64,000 nucleotides of DNA from Sphingomonas changbaiensis NBRC 104936 (GTDB taxonomy: Bacteria; Pseudomonadota; Alphaproteobacteria; Sphingomonadales; Sphingomonadaceae): assembly GCF_000974765.1 (NCBI RefSeq), contig NZ_BBWU01000016.1, positions 108,673-172,672 on the forward strand. The letters run 5' to 3'. Below the pieces are notes generated by a model that worked only from the letters and a program-made list of their open reading frames with translations, ran no database searches and had not been told where the DNA came from. Both the position numbers and the translations under genes were made by a program. Of the stretch, positions 17,914 through 27,081 are shown piece after piece (position 1 is the first letter of the stretch; the number at the start of each line of letters is the position of its first letter).

Positions 17914-18768
17914 TCACTGGGTGTGCGACAGGCCGGAAGACACGAGCACCACGGCAGAATCATCATGCCCTCCCCTTTCGCAGGCTTGACGTTTGCTGCG
18001 GCACGAGCACCGGCTCTTCAAGATCGAGTGGAACCTGATCTTTGGCTTTCCGGCCACCCGAAATTGGCATTGGTGGGAGTGGGGGTTCGGGCGATCGGGA
18101 TTTGGATTGATAAGGCTCGTCAGCTGGTATTGCCGACCCGCCTCATCGACGCACCCATACTTCTGTTTCGTCTTTTCGGCCAGATTATCAGGATCATACT
18201 TCAGAAAGGCTTGATCCTCGTTCCAAAACGCCGACGAGTCGGCGTACATTAACAGTGTGTCGTGATTGGATGGGAGACGCCGTTTGCTGTGGGATCGTCC
18301 TAGGTTCCGAAGCCAAACGATTTCGTTCTTGAAGCACCTGCCGTCAAAAATGCCGTCCAGGATTACTTTCAAGTAGTGCGATGCGGTGGGATCGCAGTGA
18401 AGGACGATTGTACCGTCCTCCTTCAACACCCGCCGAAGCTCTAGGAGCCGGATGGACATCATGACCAAATAAGCCATCAGATCGCTCTCACCGAGCGACG
18501 CTTGAAGAGCAACGAGCACCCGGAAGAGGCTAACGTCGCGCTCACGCACCGCGTCCAGAGCAAGCGAAGCCGCGTCCTCTTCCCAGCTCCAGGTGTCTTT
18601 GAAGGCACGGAGCTGGCCGCTGGGCCCATCTTGTAGGGGGGTTCTGTAAAGTAGATTGTAGGTGACCTGCGAGTTGAACGGCGGATCCAAGTAGATCAGG
18701 TCAATGCTGCGATCCGCGACGTGCTTACGAAGCACATCGATGTTGTCGCCAAAGTAGAGCCTGTTCAC
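17914..18768 (-). pseudogene. Site-specific DNA methyltransferase, C-terminally truncated
   Basis: The first ~230 residues match beta-class N6-adenine/N4-cytosine methylases of the Mod type: MNRLYFGDNIDVL, then the catalytic IYLDPPFNS at about 25-33, and a conserved VLHCDPTASHYLK at about 126-138. After NPNPDRPN near residue 227 the text turns low-complexity (SRCSCRSKRQACERGG) and stops at 17914, so the SAM-binding region and C-terminal half are missing. The catalytic motif remains but the enzyme is very unlikely to work. It has no restriction partner here and looks like a decayed defence gene. Confidence 0.75.
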
Positions 18769-19253
18769 GTCCGCTTCTCCCCTCTGAAGCGTTAACGGCG
18801 GATCAGTGCCAAAGCTTATCGATTGAAAGAGTCAGAAAAATGGCTACGAGTCAATCGTGTAGCCGCTGGATTATTGTGCGTCGGCCCGCGTGGTTGCAAC
18901 TCCGCTCGACTGGCCCGGGTAGCCGGCTAGGAAACTGAACTTCGTCGGATCTCGCTGCCGGCCACTGCCGCCCGACGGAGGAGGTAGGGACGGTAGCAGG
19001 TCTCGCACGTTGAATGGCGCAACGTGAAGTTGAACCGAGCACGCAATTGATCGATTGCGGCGGCCTGCCTGATAAGACTTGCACGCGACCTGACGCGTTC
19101 CTTGTTGTTCGCGTGCGCTCCAATAGGTTTAGTGGGCTTGTCGGCACTCCACGCGCTCAGCGCCGCGCGGGGTGACGTTTCCGCGCTGGCACCGGTGCGC
19201 GTGGCTGATAGGATCGCGTGCCCCGTTCAGGACCAGATTTGAGGTAATCACCT
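18769..19253. other. Divergent intergenic region, no gene seen
   Basis: About 485 bp between the truncated methylase (minus) and the membrane-protein gene (plus). The minus-strand frame at 18851-19147 is not protein-like. The promoter of the membrane protein-HAD pair should lie in the right part; I cannot place it firmly. Confidence 0.4.
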
Positions 19254-20012
19254 ATGGCAACTTCGGCTCCGCCCCCGGCCCCACTCCCGCCGTCTCCCGG
19301 CGGTTCCTCGGCCATGACAACGGATCAGAAGATTGCGGTCTGGTCTAAATCGATCGACACCCAGATGCACTTTAACGAGATGGCCACGAAATCGCGCCAG
19401 CTGGGCCTAGCGTTCGTCGCCGCGGCGCTCGGCGTTGGCTTGGTCTTGTTGGGTCAAGGCGAGGATTTTAGCCTCGTAGTCTGGGGAGGCTGGCGGCTCC
19501 ACGTCACCGTGTTTATCATCCTGGCGGGCGTGTTGGCGCTCACCGCCGTCCGTAAGCTCGACCTTGGCGTCTACCATCAGATGCTGCGAGGCGCCGTCGC
19601 GTTCGGCGAGGACTTTGAGGAAACCCATATGAAGCCGCTGTTGCAGCAGGAGAAGGGCCTGACCCAAGCGATTTCGCATTTCAGCCGGAACTCGGACGCG
19701 TCCGCGAACGGCGCGCCGGGAAGTAAATATGGTGGCTCGAACTTTAAGACGGCCGGAGACAAGGTTGGCAGCTTCTACACGCTTGCCAGCTGGGTGCTGA
19801 TCATCTCGGCACTCCTGCTCTTTGCGGTGACGAACGCCTCTAACATTACCATCGAACATCATGGCAAGGCGGCGTCGGACGGCGGCCCAACCGAGCATAC
19901 GGAACGGGCAGAAAGGTCGAAGCAGGCCGAGCAAGATCAATCCTCCAACCAAGTGTCCCCAGCACCTGCATCAGCCGCCGGAGAGGCCGGTGTAGCGGGC
20001 AAGACGCGGTGA
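19254..20012 (+). CDS. Three-TM membrane protein of unknown family, paired with a HAD hydrolase
   Basis: A 252-residue protein I do not recognise. The first 20 residues are Pro/Ser-rich; MTTDQKIAVWSKSIDTQMHF could be the true core start (M21). Hydrophobic segments lie at about 50-67, 82-99 and 174-193. Between the second and third is a 75-residue cytosolic-looking loop (YHQMLRGAVAFGEDFEETHM). The C-terminal 50 residues are Glu/Gln/Ser-rich and probably disordered. A tgaggt ribosome-binding site precedes ATG 19254. The stop overlaps the HAD start (GTGA), so the two are co-translated. Small multi-TM proteins coupled to enzymes in defence islands are often membrane effectors; that role is inferred from context only. 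Confidence 0.7.
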   Translation: MATSAPPPAPLPPSPGGSSAMTTDQKIAVWSKSIDTQMHFNEMATKSRQLGLAFVAAALGVGLVLLGQGEDFSLVVWGGWRLHVTVFIILAGVLALTAVRKLDLGVYHQMLRGAVAFGEDFEETHMKPLLQQEKGLTQAISHFSRNSDASANGAPGSKYGGSNFKTAGDKVGSFYTLASWVLIISALLLFAVTNASNITIEHHGKAASDGGPTEHTERAERSKQAEQDQSSNQVSPAPASAAGEAGVAGKTR

Positions 20013-20905
20013 GCGAGCGGATTGCCCATCTGGTCTGCGATCTCGACAACACCCTCTACGACTGGGTCGGCTTTTTCGTGCCGTCCTTCTACGCGATGCT
20101 CGACAAGATCGTGGAGATCGTCGGCTGCGACCGAGACGCGCTGATCGATGATTTTCGCCGTGTTCACAGACGCAACCATGATTCCGAGCATGGCTTTGCC
20201 GCGCTAGAGACCGAGCTGCTGCGGTCCCATTTTCCGCAATTCTCGGCGATCGACCTCGCCCGCCACATCGACCCCGCGCTCCATGCCTATAACCGCACCC
20301 GCAAGGAGACGTTGCGGACCTATCCCGGGGTTCATGAAACACTGGCGAAGCTGCGATCGCGCGGTATCCGGGTGCTGGCCCATTCCGAGGCCAAATATCA
20401 TTCTATCGTTGACCGGCTGTCGCGGCTCTCGCTGTTCGAACATTTCGACCGGATTTACTGCCGCGAGCGCTCGCCTTCGTCGCATCCGGATCCCAGCAAG
20501 ATACGCGCGATCGCCTCCGACACGGATTTGGACAAGGTCGTCGAACTCTCACACCATCAGCGGAAGCCCTCGGCGGACGTGCTGCTGGAAATCTGCGCGC
20601 GCGAGGGCGCTGCGGTCGAGGCCAGCGCCTATGTCGGGGACAGCCTCGCCAAGGACATCGTCATGGCCAATGACGCCGGCCTTTTTTCCGTCTGGGCGCG
20701 GTATGGGACCGCTGTAGACCCGCAGACTTATGAGAAATTGGTCAGGATCTCGCACTGGACGCCCGAGGAGATCGAGCAGGAACGGTCCTATCGCGTTAGG
20801 GCGGAAACCGCGCGGCCGAGCGCAATCCTTGAAAACGGCTTCTTTGAGCTTCTCAACGTCCTACCGTCGCGCGAGGCCCTAACATCGTCTCCAAGGTCGC
20901 TCTAG
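20009..20905 (+). CDS. HAD superfamily hydrolase, partner of the membrane protein
   Basis: A 298-residue protein with an intact haloacid dehalogenase active site: DLDNTLYDW (nucleophile D11, acid/base D13), a motif II serine in AHSEAKYHS, a motif III lysine in HHQRKPSADVL, and GDSLAKDIVMANDAG (about 210-224) supplying the magnesium-binding acids. A helical cap follows motif I. Substrate unknown; phosphatase activity on a small phosphate ester or nucleotide is the family default. The GTG start overlaps the upstream stop. The C-terminal 50 residues have no family character. It is larger than house-keeping HAD phosphatases and sits inside a mobile island with a membrane partner. Confidence 0.8.
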   Translation: MSERIAHLVCDLDNTLYDWVGFFVPSFYAMLDKIVEIVGCDRDALIDDFRRVHRRNHDSEHGFAALETELLRSHFPQFSAIDLARHIDPALHAYNRTRKETLRTYPGVHETLAKLRSRGIRVLAHSEAKYHSIVDRLSRLSLFEHFDRIYCRERSPSSHPDPSKIRAIASDTDLDKVVELSHHQRKPSADVLLEICAREGAAVEASAYVGDSLAKDIVMANDAGLFSVWARYGTAVDPQTYEKLVRISHWTPEEIEQERSYRVRAETARPSAILENGFFELLNVLPSREALTSSPRSL

Positions 20906-21190
20906 CGCCTACCGCGTCAGTTGGCGCTCCGGCATGATCGTTCCGCTGGACCGAAGCGGCCCAACGCATGAATGCGCCCGGCAGTCCCGCGCGGCAGTTA
21001 AACTGAGCCTCTCGCCGCCCGGGTGAACGAATGGCAACTTCGTACAGGCTGGAGCGCCTTCCAATGTCCGCTGTGCGGTGAAAAGCCGACGACAGCGGTG
21101 GCTGCTAGGATCGGCAGCTAGGGGCGCTTTTCAGGCGCCGGTGGTCTGAAACCACAGATGTCGCGTACCGTCAGATGCAGATCTACGTCC

Positions 21191-22376
21191 CTACTCCTTC
21201 CCTCCCCTCGCGCGCTGGCGCTTAGGCGCGCCACCAAGGCAATATGCGCCCCATTCGCGCATCAATGCGCGACGCTTTTGAAGAAAATCGGTGCGGCGGT
21301 ACGCGGCTTCGACTTTATTCGGGATTGCGTGTGCCAATGCGGCTTCCGCCACCTCGCCTGGATAGTTGGTCCTCTCAGCCACCCAGTCGCGAAACGCCGA
21401 CCGGAAGCCATGCACCGTCACTTCAAGGTCGGAGTCTCTCAGTATCTTGAGCAGGGTCATGTCTGACATCGGCCGCTTCACATTCTGCCCGTAGAAGACG
21501 AGATCCGTCGCCGGGATCCGAAGCTTTTCGGCACGACGGAAAACATCGACCGCCTCGGCCGAGAGCGGCACCATGTGAGCTCGACCCATTTTCATGCGCG
21601 CTGCTGGGATCGACCAGAGGCCAGCATCGAGGTCGAGCTCGTCCCAGCCGGCCAAGCGAATTTCGCCGGACCTGGCGGCGGTGAGGATCAGCGCTTCGAG
21701 CGCCAACCGCCCCCATCGACGATCGCTCACGGAGCTTGATGATGAAGGCCGGCACATCGGGGTAGGGCATCGCTTCGAAGTGCCCGTCCTTCTTGGGCTG
21801 CCTCGGCAGCCCTTTCGAAAGCGAGCGCATCGGCGCTTCGGTCGCTCGAAACCCCTTTGCATATGACCAGTCGAGCACGGCACCGATCCGCTGCCGCACC
21901 CGCCGTGCCGTCTCCGGCTTTGCGATCCAGATCGACGCCAGCACGTCGCGGATGGCGGGCCCCTCGATTTCGCTGACCAGCTTCTTGCCCAAAGCTGGAA
22001 AGGCATAGGTCTTCAGGGTCGTCAGCCATTGATCCTGGTGCTTGCCGTTTTTCCAGGCCGCCTTGTGCTCCTCGTGGACGGCCTTGGCGGCCTCCTGAAA
22101 CGTAGGGATGACAATCCGCTCTGCCCGCCGCTCGGCTAGTGGGTCTATCCCGCGTGCGACCTTTCGCCTCATCTCATCGGCCGCCTCGCGCGCATCGGCG
22201 AGCGTTGTGGTCTTGTACGACCCCAATCCTATGTCGCGTCGCTTGCCCGCGATGGTGATCCGCATGATCCAATTCTTCGATCCGCTCGGCCTGACGACCA
22301 GCATGAGTCCATCACCGTCCGAGTAGCTCCCGGGCTCACTCAGCGACTTCACTTTCAGGGCGGTCAGCTTACCCAT
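21191..22376 (-). pseudogene. P4-type tyrosine integrase, frameshifted
   Basis: The 5' part (ATG 22376 to about 21715) encodes the DUF4102 N-terminal arm domain (MGKLTALKVKSLSEPGSYSD) and core-binding domain (WLTTLKTYAFPALGKKL). The catalytic domain continues in another frame from about 21720 to 21191: arginine in TAARSGEIRL, HGFR for the HxxR box, and the tyrosine in AAYRRTDF. The frames switch at a run of five C/G at 21710-21714. Joined, the two parts would give a normal protein of about 395 residues. Either the gene is inactive or the run is a sequencing error. Position beside tRNA-Ser marks it as the island's own integrase. Confidence 0.88.
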
Positions 22377-22399
22377 CCTACACCTCCAAAGCCGGTCCA

Positions 22400-22427
22400 G
22401 CCCCACAATTTGACCCACGGCCCCACA
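22400..22427. promoter_or_regulatory. GCCCCACA repeats upstream of the integrase, candidate arm-type sites (right end)
   Basis: GCCCCACA lies at 22400-22407 and 22420-22427, with a related GACCCAC between. The same word is paired at the left end of the island. The copies also lie just upstream of the integrase start, so integrase binding could autoregulate the gene. Confidence 0.45.
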
Positions 22428-22533
22428 CGGATTGCAGTGAACGGACAAGGACATGCGTGGACACATAATCGGCTGTTTTCAGCCATTTTCTAGCAGATTT
22501 TGGGAGGTTTGGGGAGCCTAAGAAAGGCCGGAA

Positions 22534-22548
22534 TGGCGGAGCGGGAGG
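22534..22548. repeat. Right attachment-site repeat within tRNA-Ser
   Basis: Identical to 459-473. It covers the CCA, discriminator base and acceptor 3' strand of the minus-strand tRNA-Ser gene, so integration keeps the tRNA intact. Confidence 0.8.
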
Positions 22549-22624
22549 GATTCGAACCCTCGATACGGTTTTGCCGTATACTCACTTTCCAGGCGAGCGC
22601 CTTCGACCACTCGGCCACCGCTCC
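22534..22624 (-). tRNA. tRNA-Ser (anticodon GGA)
   Basis: The minus strand begins GGAGCGGTGGCCGAGTGG and ends CCCGCTCCGCCA with encoded CCA. The acceptor stem GGAGCGG/CCGCTCC pairs fully; the anticodon loop CTGGAAA gives GGA. A long variable arm (GTATACGGCAAAACCGTAT region) and the TTCGAATC T-loop are typical of serine tRNAs. It serves as the island's attachment site. Confidence 0.97.
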
Positions 22625-22681
22625 GCATGCCCTGGAACGGGAGCCTCTAGTCGGCCCCGTTTGCGAGAGCAACCCGCGCCG

Positions 22682-23473
22682 TCATCGCGGCAGCCAGGCA
22701 TTCGCCTCGACCAGTATCATGCCCGGAGTTTCGCTGACGCATTGACGCAGCAGGAAGGCATGGCCCGCGCCGTAGAACACCACGATGCGGTCGCCCGGGC
22801 GGGACAGCTGGATCAGATTGGCGCAGATCAGGAAATTGCGACGATACCAGGCCGTGAGAAGATCCGCCCCGGGCTGTTCCGCGCCGCCGCCGATCCGCAG
22901 CATGGAGCGATAGAAATCTTGGTCCGCCTTGATCCGGGCCGGGTCGTTCATCGATCTGAGCGTGGCCGCGATGCCCTTGTCGGCGAGGACGCGCTCGCGT
23001 TCAGCGATCGCGCGGTCCACGTCGGCCCCGTGCGCATCGAGCGATGGCGTCATGCCGTGCGCGGCCGCATAGGCTTTGACCGGTTCGTAGGGAAATTCGC
23101 CTTCGACATCGATGCCAAAGACCGGCACCGATCCGGCGGCCTTCGCGAGCCTGAAGCCGAGCTGGACGACTTCGTTGTGCGACGGCTCCAAAGTGCCGGC
23201 CAGATATTTCGGATAGCGCTCGGCAACGACCGGGGCATCCCACTCCACCGCGATCTTGGTCGGCCGGAACCGGGCGAGCGAAGCGGCGATCGCGGCAAGC
23301 TCGGCCTGGCGCTTCGGCGCGAGCACGTCGTCCGCCTTCATGTTGTGCAGATCGCGGCCGGGATTGGACATGTGGTAGGTGCCGACGATCATCACCTCGA
23401 CCGGCGCCGGCTCCGCAGCGCGGGCGGGGGCGGACAGGCACAGAAGCGCTGTGAGCAGAGCCTTGAATCGCAT
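22682..23473 (-). CDS. DUF5694 (TraB-like) secreted protein
   Basis: A 263-residue protein with a signal peptide (MRFKALLTALLCLSAPARAA, cleavage after ARA). The mature part has the DUF5694 pattern VMIVGTYHMSNPGRDLHNM near residue 28, AVEWDAP near 75, and a late FYGAGHAFLLRQC. The GTxH and GAGH pieces resemble TraB/GumN-type proteins, which may be metal-dependent hydrolases. ATG 23473 has a ggaggaaa ribosome-binding site; the longer open frame upstream is arginine-rich noise. It is divergent from the cyclophilin gene. Confidence 0.8.
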   Translation of the reverse strand: MRFKALLTALLCLSAPARAAEPAPVEVMIVGTYHMSNPGRDLHNMKADDVLAPKRQAELAAIAASLARFRPTKIAVEWDAPVVAERYPKYLAGTLEPSHNEVVQLGFRLAKAAGSVPVFGIDVEGEFPYEPVKAYAAAHGMTPSLDAHGADVDRAIAERERVLADKGIAATLRSMNDPARIKADQDFYRSMLRIGGGAEQPGADLLTAWYRRNFLICANLIQLSRPGDRIVVFYGAGHAFLLRQCVSETPGMILVEANAWLPR

Positions 23474-23568
23474 GTTTCCTCCCGAACGTGTATTGCTTCT
23501 ATAATACACTCCGTCATGCGCGGCGCAAGGGTCTGTTCGGTGTGGCCGGCTCGTGCCATGCTCATCCG

Positions 23569-24564
23569 ATGATCGGATTGATGCTTCTTCTCCAAGCTGC
23601 CACCCCCTCCTCCGCGACCGCGCCCAAGGCGCCGAGCGAGATCGTCGCCGCGGCGCCGGCTGCGGATTGGGTCGATATCGCGCCCAATGACCTGCTGGTG
23701 ATGCAGCTTGCGCCCGATCGCGACGGGGCCGGTCGGAAGGTGGTGATCCAGCTGATGCCGCCGCCCTTCTCCCAGCCCTGGATCGCGAACATTCGCACGC
23801 TGGCGAAAGCACATTGGTGGGACGGCACCGCCGTCACGCGCGTGCAGGACAACTATGTCGCGCAATGGGGCGATCCGACCGAGAAGAAGCCGCTGCCGGC
23901 GGCGATGATGAAAACAACGGAATCTGGCTATTCCGTGGATGGAATCGCCGTGCAGCTTGCTAAATTCGGGGCGGAAAGAACGCCCGAGGCTGAAGCGTCC
24001 ACAGCAGAAGCTCTCGATGCTGCCGCCCCGCGAAAAACGAGACCGAGCGGACAAAAGGACTGGCACGAGCGTGATCCCTACGCATCATTCGTGGAGATAT
24101 ACCAAGGCTGGCCAGTAGCGAGCGAAGGTCACCGCTCAACCGCCAGGTACTGGCCCGTCCACTGCTACGGCATGGTGGGGGTCGGCCGGAACCTGTCGCC
24201 GGACGCGGGAACCGGTGCCGAACTCTACACCGTCATCGGCCATGCGCCGCGGCATCTGGATCGCAACATCGCGCTGGTCGGGCGCGTGGTGGATGGGATC
24301 GAGAACCTGTCGAGCCTGCCGCGCGGGACGGGGCCGCTCGGCGTCTATGAGAAAGCGGAGCAGCGGGTGCCGATCGTCTCGATCCGGCTCGCGTCCGAGC
24401 TGCCGGAGGCGGAGCGGCCGCATCTCCAGTATCTGTCGACCGAAAGCGCCAGCTTCGCCGCCTATGCGAATGCGCGGGCGAACCGGAAGGACGCATTCTT
24501 CATCGTCCCCGCGGGCGGCGCGGATATCTGCAACATCCCGGTGCCGATCCGCCGCAAGCCCTGA
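23569..24564 (+). CDS. Cyclophilin-type peptidyl-prolyl cis-trans isomerase, periplasmic
   Basis: A 331-residue protein with a short hydrophobic leader (MIGLMLLLQAATP). The segment IRTLAKAHWWDGTAVTRVQD is the cyclophilin core in the alphaproteobacterial form, and VHCYGMVGVGRNL plus ELYTVIGHAPRHLDRNIALV continues it with a conserved insertion between. It would catalyse proline isomerisation during protein folding outside the cytoplasm. ATG 23569 is chosen because the leader starts there. It ends convergent with dctA across a large hairpin. Confidence 0.82.
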   Translation: MIGLMLLLQAATPSSATAPKAPSEIVAAAPAADWVDIAPNDLLVMQLAPDRDGAGRKVVIQLMPPPFSQPWIANIRTLAKAHWWDGTAVTRVQDNYVAQWGDPTEKKPLPAAMMKTTESGYSVDGIAVQLAKFGAERTPEAEASTAEALDAAAPRKTRPSGQKDWHERDPYASFVEIYQGWPVASEGHRSTARYWPVHCYGMVGVGRNLSPDAGTGAELYTVIGHAPRHLDRNIALVGRVVDGIENLSSLPRGTGPLGVYEKAEQRVPIVSIRLASELPEAERPHLQYLSTESASFAAYANARANRKDAFFIVPAGGADICNIPVPIRRKP

Positions 24565-24599
24565 GATTCGCGCGGCAGCGCGGAGTCTGATCAATCCCA

Positions 24600-24660
24600 C
24601 GCGAAACCGCGAAGGCGCGAAGAAGGATCACGTTTCCCTTCGCGCCTTCGCGGCTTCGCG
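24600..24660. terminator. 23-bp inverted repeat between convergent genes (terminator/REP-like)
   Basis: Arms 24600-24622 and 24638-24660 are complementary with one mismatch and a 15-base loop. It lies between the stops of the cyclophilin and dctA genes, so it could end transcription from both sides. A second short dyad (cgggattcccgcttgcgcgggaat) follows at about 24672-24695. Confidence 0.6.
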
Positions 24661-24709
24661 CGAACAAAAACCGGGATTCCCGCTTGCGCGGGAATGACGG
24701 AAGAAGCGT

Positions 24710-25987
24710 TTACTCGCTCGCCAGCACCGGATCGTGGACCGGCTCGCCGGCGAGCACGCGCTTCATGCGGTCGCGGTCGAGGGCGCCTTCCCAGCGGGCG
24801 ATGGCGACGGTCGCGACGCCGTTCCCGATGATGTTCGTGATCGCGCGCGCTTCCGACATGAAGCGGTCGATGCCGAGGATCAGCGCGATGCCGGCGACCG
24901 GGACGGTGTGGGTGGCGCTGAGGGTTGCTGCGAGCGTCACGAAGCCGCTGCCGGTCACGCCCGCGGCGCCTTTCGATGTGAGCAGCAGAATGCCAAGCAG
25001 GCCCAATTGCTGGCCGAGCGACAGGTCGGTTCCGGTGGCCTGGGCGATGAACATGGCCGCCATCGTCAGATAGATCGAGGTGCCGTCCAGGTTGAACGAA
25101 TAGCCGGTGGGAACGACCAGGCCGACGACCGGCTTGGCGCAGCCCAGATCCTCCAGCTTGCGCATCAGCCGCGGCAGCGCCGTTTCGGACGATGAGGTGC
25201 CGAGCACGATCAGGATTTCGGCGGCGATGTAGCGAAGGAACGCGAGGATGCTGAACCCGCAGCTCCAGGCGATTGCGCCCAGCACCACGAACACGAACAG
25301 CAGGCAGGTCACATAGACGCTGAGCAGCAGCGCGCCGAGCTGGGCGAGCGTGCCGACGCCATATTTGCCGATCGTGAACGCCATCGCACCGAACGCGCCG
25401 ATCGGCGCGACGCGCATCAGCATTGCGATGATGCGGAAGAAGAACTCGCTTGCCCGATCGAGGAAGCGCACGCCCGCCTCGCCCGCCTCGCCCATGTGCG
25501 CGAGCGCGAGCCCCGAAAGGATCGCGACCAGCAGCACCGGCAGCAGCTCGCCGCCGGTCAGCGCGCCGAAGAAGCTGTCCGGAATGATGCCGAGCAGGAA
25601 CTGCGCGACGCCCTGCTCCTTCGCCTTGCCCGCAGCATCGGCGACGCCGGTCAGGTCGAGCGTGGCGGGATTGGCGTGGACGCCGGCGCCGGGCCGGATC
25701 ACGTTCACGACGACGAGCCCGATCACCAGCGACAGCGTCGTCACCGCCTCGAAATAGAGCAGCGCCTTCAGCCCGACGCGGCCGAGCGCGCGCAGGTCGC
25801 CGATCTTGGCGATGCCGAGCACCACCGTCGTGAAGATGATCGGCGCGATCATCATCTTGACCAGCTTGATGAACGCGTCGCCGAGCGGCTTCAGCGCGGC
25901 GCCGAAGCTCGGCCACAGCCAGCCGACCAAGACGCCCAGGGCGATGCCGACCAGCACCTGGGCATAGAGGTGACGGAAGATGCGCAT
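24710..25987 (-). CDS. dctA: Dicarboxylate/amino acid:cation symporter (DAACS family)
   Basis: A 425-residue inner-membrane transporter. Family motifs are clear: [13 protein letters not shown] near residue 43, the serine-rich hairpin [12 protein letters not shown] near 265, [12 protein letters not shown] near 297, and [13 protein letters not shown] near 340. These bind cation and a C4-dicarboxylate or acidic amino acid. The start overlaps the dprA stop by one base (TGATG), so it is translated from the plsY-dprA transcript, an uncommon partner for those genes. Confidence 0.9.
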   Translation of the reverse strand: MRIFRHLYAQVLVGIALGVLVGWLWPSFGAALKPLGDAFIKLVKMMIAPIIFTTVVLGIAKIGDLRALGRVGLKALLYFEAVTTLSLVIGLVVVNVIRPGAGVHANPATLDLTGVADAAGKAKEQGVAQFLLGIIPDSFFGALTGGELLPVLLVAILSGLALAHMGEAGEAGVRFLDRASEFFFRIIAMLMRVAPIGAFGAMAFTIGKYGVGTLAQLGALLLSVYVTCLLFVFVVLGAIAWSCGFSILAFLRYIAAEILIVLGTSSSETALPRLMRKLEDLGCAKPVVGLVVPTGYSFNLDGTSIYLTMAAMFIAQATGTDLSLGQQLGLLGILLLTSKGAAGVTGSGFVTLAATLSATHTVPVAGIALILGIDRFMSEARAITNIIGNGVATVAIARWEGALDRDRMKRVLAGEPVHDPVLASE

Positions 25988-27081
25988 CAGGCGACGAGCC
26001 CCACGCGGCCGCCGGCATGACGTTCGAGCCGGCCTGCGAGCTCCAGCTCCAGCAGCGCCGTCTGCACGACCGCGCTCGGCAGGCCCGACAGGCGAATAAT
26101 CTCGTCCACCGGCACTGCCGTCGGCCCAAGCAGATCGAGGACCACTTCACGCTCTGCGTCGGATGCGTCCTCGACGGGCCCGCTTTCATATCCGCCGATC
26201 GGTTGAGCAACCGCGCGCGCATCGATCGGGCGGATCTGCTCCAGCACGTCGGCGGCGTTCTGGATCAGCGTCGCGCCGTCGCGGATCAGCAGATTGCACC
26301 CCTGCGCACGCGGATCGAGCGGCGAGCCGGGCACGGCCATCACTTCGCGGCCCAGCTCGGCCGCGATGCGCGCGGTGATCAGCGATCCGGACTTGGGCGC
26401 CGCCTCCACCACCACCGTCCCGAGCGACAGGCCGGCGATAATGCGGTTGCGCGACGGGAAGTGGCGGGCGAGCGGTTCGGTGCCGGGCGGCTGCTCCGCG
26501 ATGAGCAAGCCATCGGTCGCGATCTTTTCCTGCAACGCGGCGTTCTCGGGCGGATAGGCGACATCGATCCCGCTGGCGATGACGGCCACCGTTCCGCCCT
26601 GCAGCGCGCCGACATGGGCGGCAGTGTCGATGCCGCGCGCCAGGCCCGAGACGATCGTCGCGCCCTCGCCCGCCAGCTGCTGCGCGAGCCCGCGCGCGAA
26701 ACGGCATGCCGCCGCCGACGCATTACGGGCGCCGACGATGGCCACCATCGGCCGATCGAGCAGCTCCAGGTGCCCGCGCACGATCAGCATCGGCGGCGCG
26801 CTCTCGGTCTGCCGCAGTAGCGCGGGATAGGCAGGCTCATCGGCGAACAGCGCTGTAGCGCCGAGTTTTGCGATTGCGGCAAGCTCGCGTTCAACCTGGC
26901 GCGGATCGGCGGGCCGGACGTCGCGGCGGCCGCCGCGTGCCGCGAGCATCGGCAGCGCCTCCAGCGCCGCGTCCGCGCTCCCGAACCGGGCGATCAACTG
27001 CCGATAGCTGACCGGACCAATGTTCGGGGTGCGCAGCAGCCGAAGCTTGGCCGCGCGGTGATCCGGCTCGACGTCAGCCAC
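25987..27081 (-). CDS. dprA: DNA-processing protein DprA
   Basis: A 364-residue protein with a Rossmann-like DprA core: [13 protein letters not shown] near 118, [12 protein letters not shown] near 147, and [20 protein letters not shown] near 233. An N-terminal helical SAM-like region ([17 protein letters not shown]) and a C-terminal winged-helix ([20 protein letters not shown]) complete the architecture. DprA loads RecA onto incoming single-stranded DNA during transformation. The GTG start at 27081 overlaps plsY by 8 bp; the longer frame upstream lies inside plsY. Confidence 0.93.
   Translation of the reverse strand: MADVEPDHRAAKLRLLRTPNIGPVSYRQLIARFGSADAALEALPMLAARGGRRDVRPADPRQVERELAAIAKLGATALFADEPAYPALLRQTESAPPMLIVRGHLELLDRPMVAIVGARNASAAACRFARGLAQQLAGEGATIVSGLARGIDTAAHVGALQGGTVAVIASGIDVAYPPENAALQEKIATDGLLIAEQPPGTEPLARHFPSRNRIIAGLSLGTVVVEAAPKSGSLITARIAAELGREVMAVPGSPLDPRAQGCNLLIRDGATLIQNAADVLEQIRPIDARAVAQPIGGYESGPVEDASDAEREVVLDLLGPTAVPVDEIIRLSGLPSAVVQTALLELELAGRLERHAGGRVGLVA

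Larger units (their letters stand above)
459..22548. mobile_element. Genomic island integrated at tRNA-Ser(GGA), about 22 kb
   Basis: The 15-bp sequence tggcggagcgggagg occurs as a direct repeat at 459-473 and at 22534-22548, the latter being the 3' end of a tRNA-Ser gene. A P4-type tyrosine integrase gene, now frameshifted, lies next to the tRNA, the usual arrangement for islands that recombine into tRNA 3' ends. Between the repeats are a DISARM-like operon, a relaxase module, degraded plasmid/ICE genes and a membrane protein-HAD pair; housekeeping genes start directly right of the tRNA. No type IV secretion genes are present, so the element could at most be mobilised by another element, and the broken integrase suggests it is now fixed. 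Confidence 0.85.

Noticed and set aside
18851..19147. 98-codon minus-strand frame
   Set aside because: No protein-like pattern; most likely noncoding.
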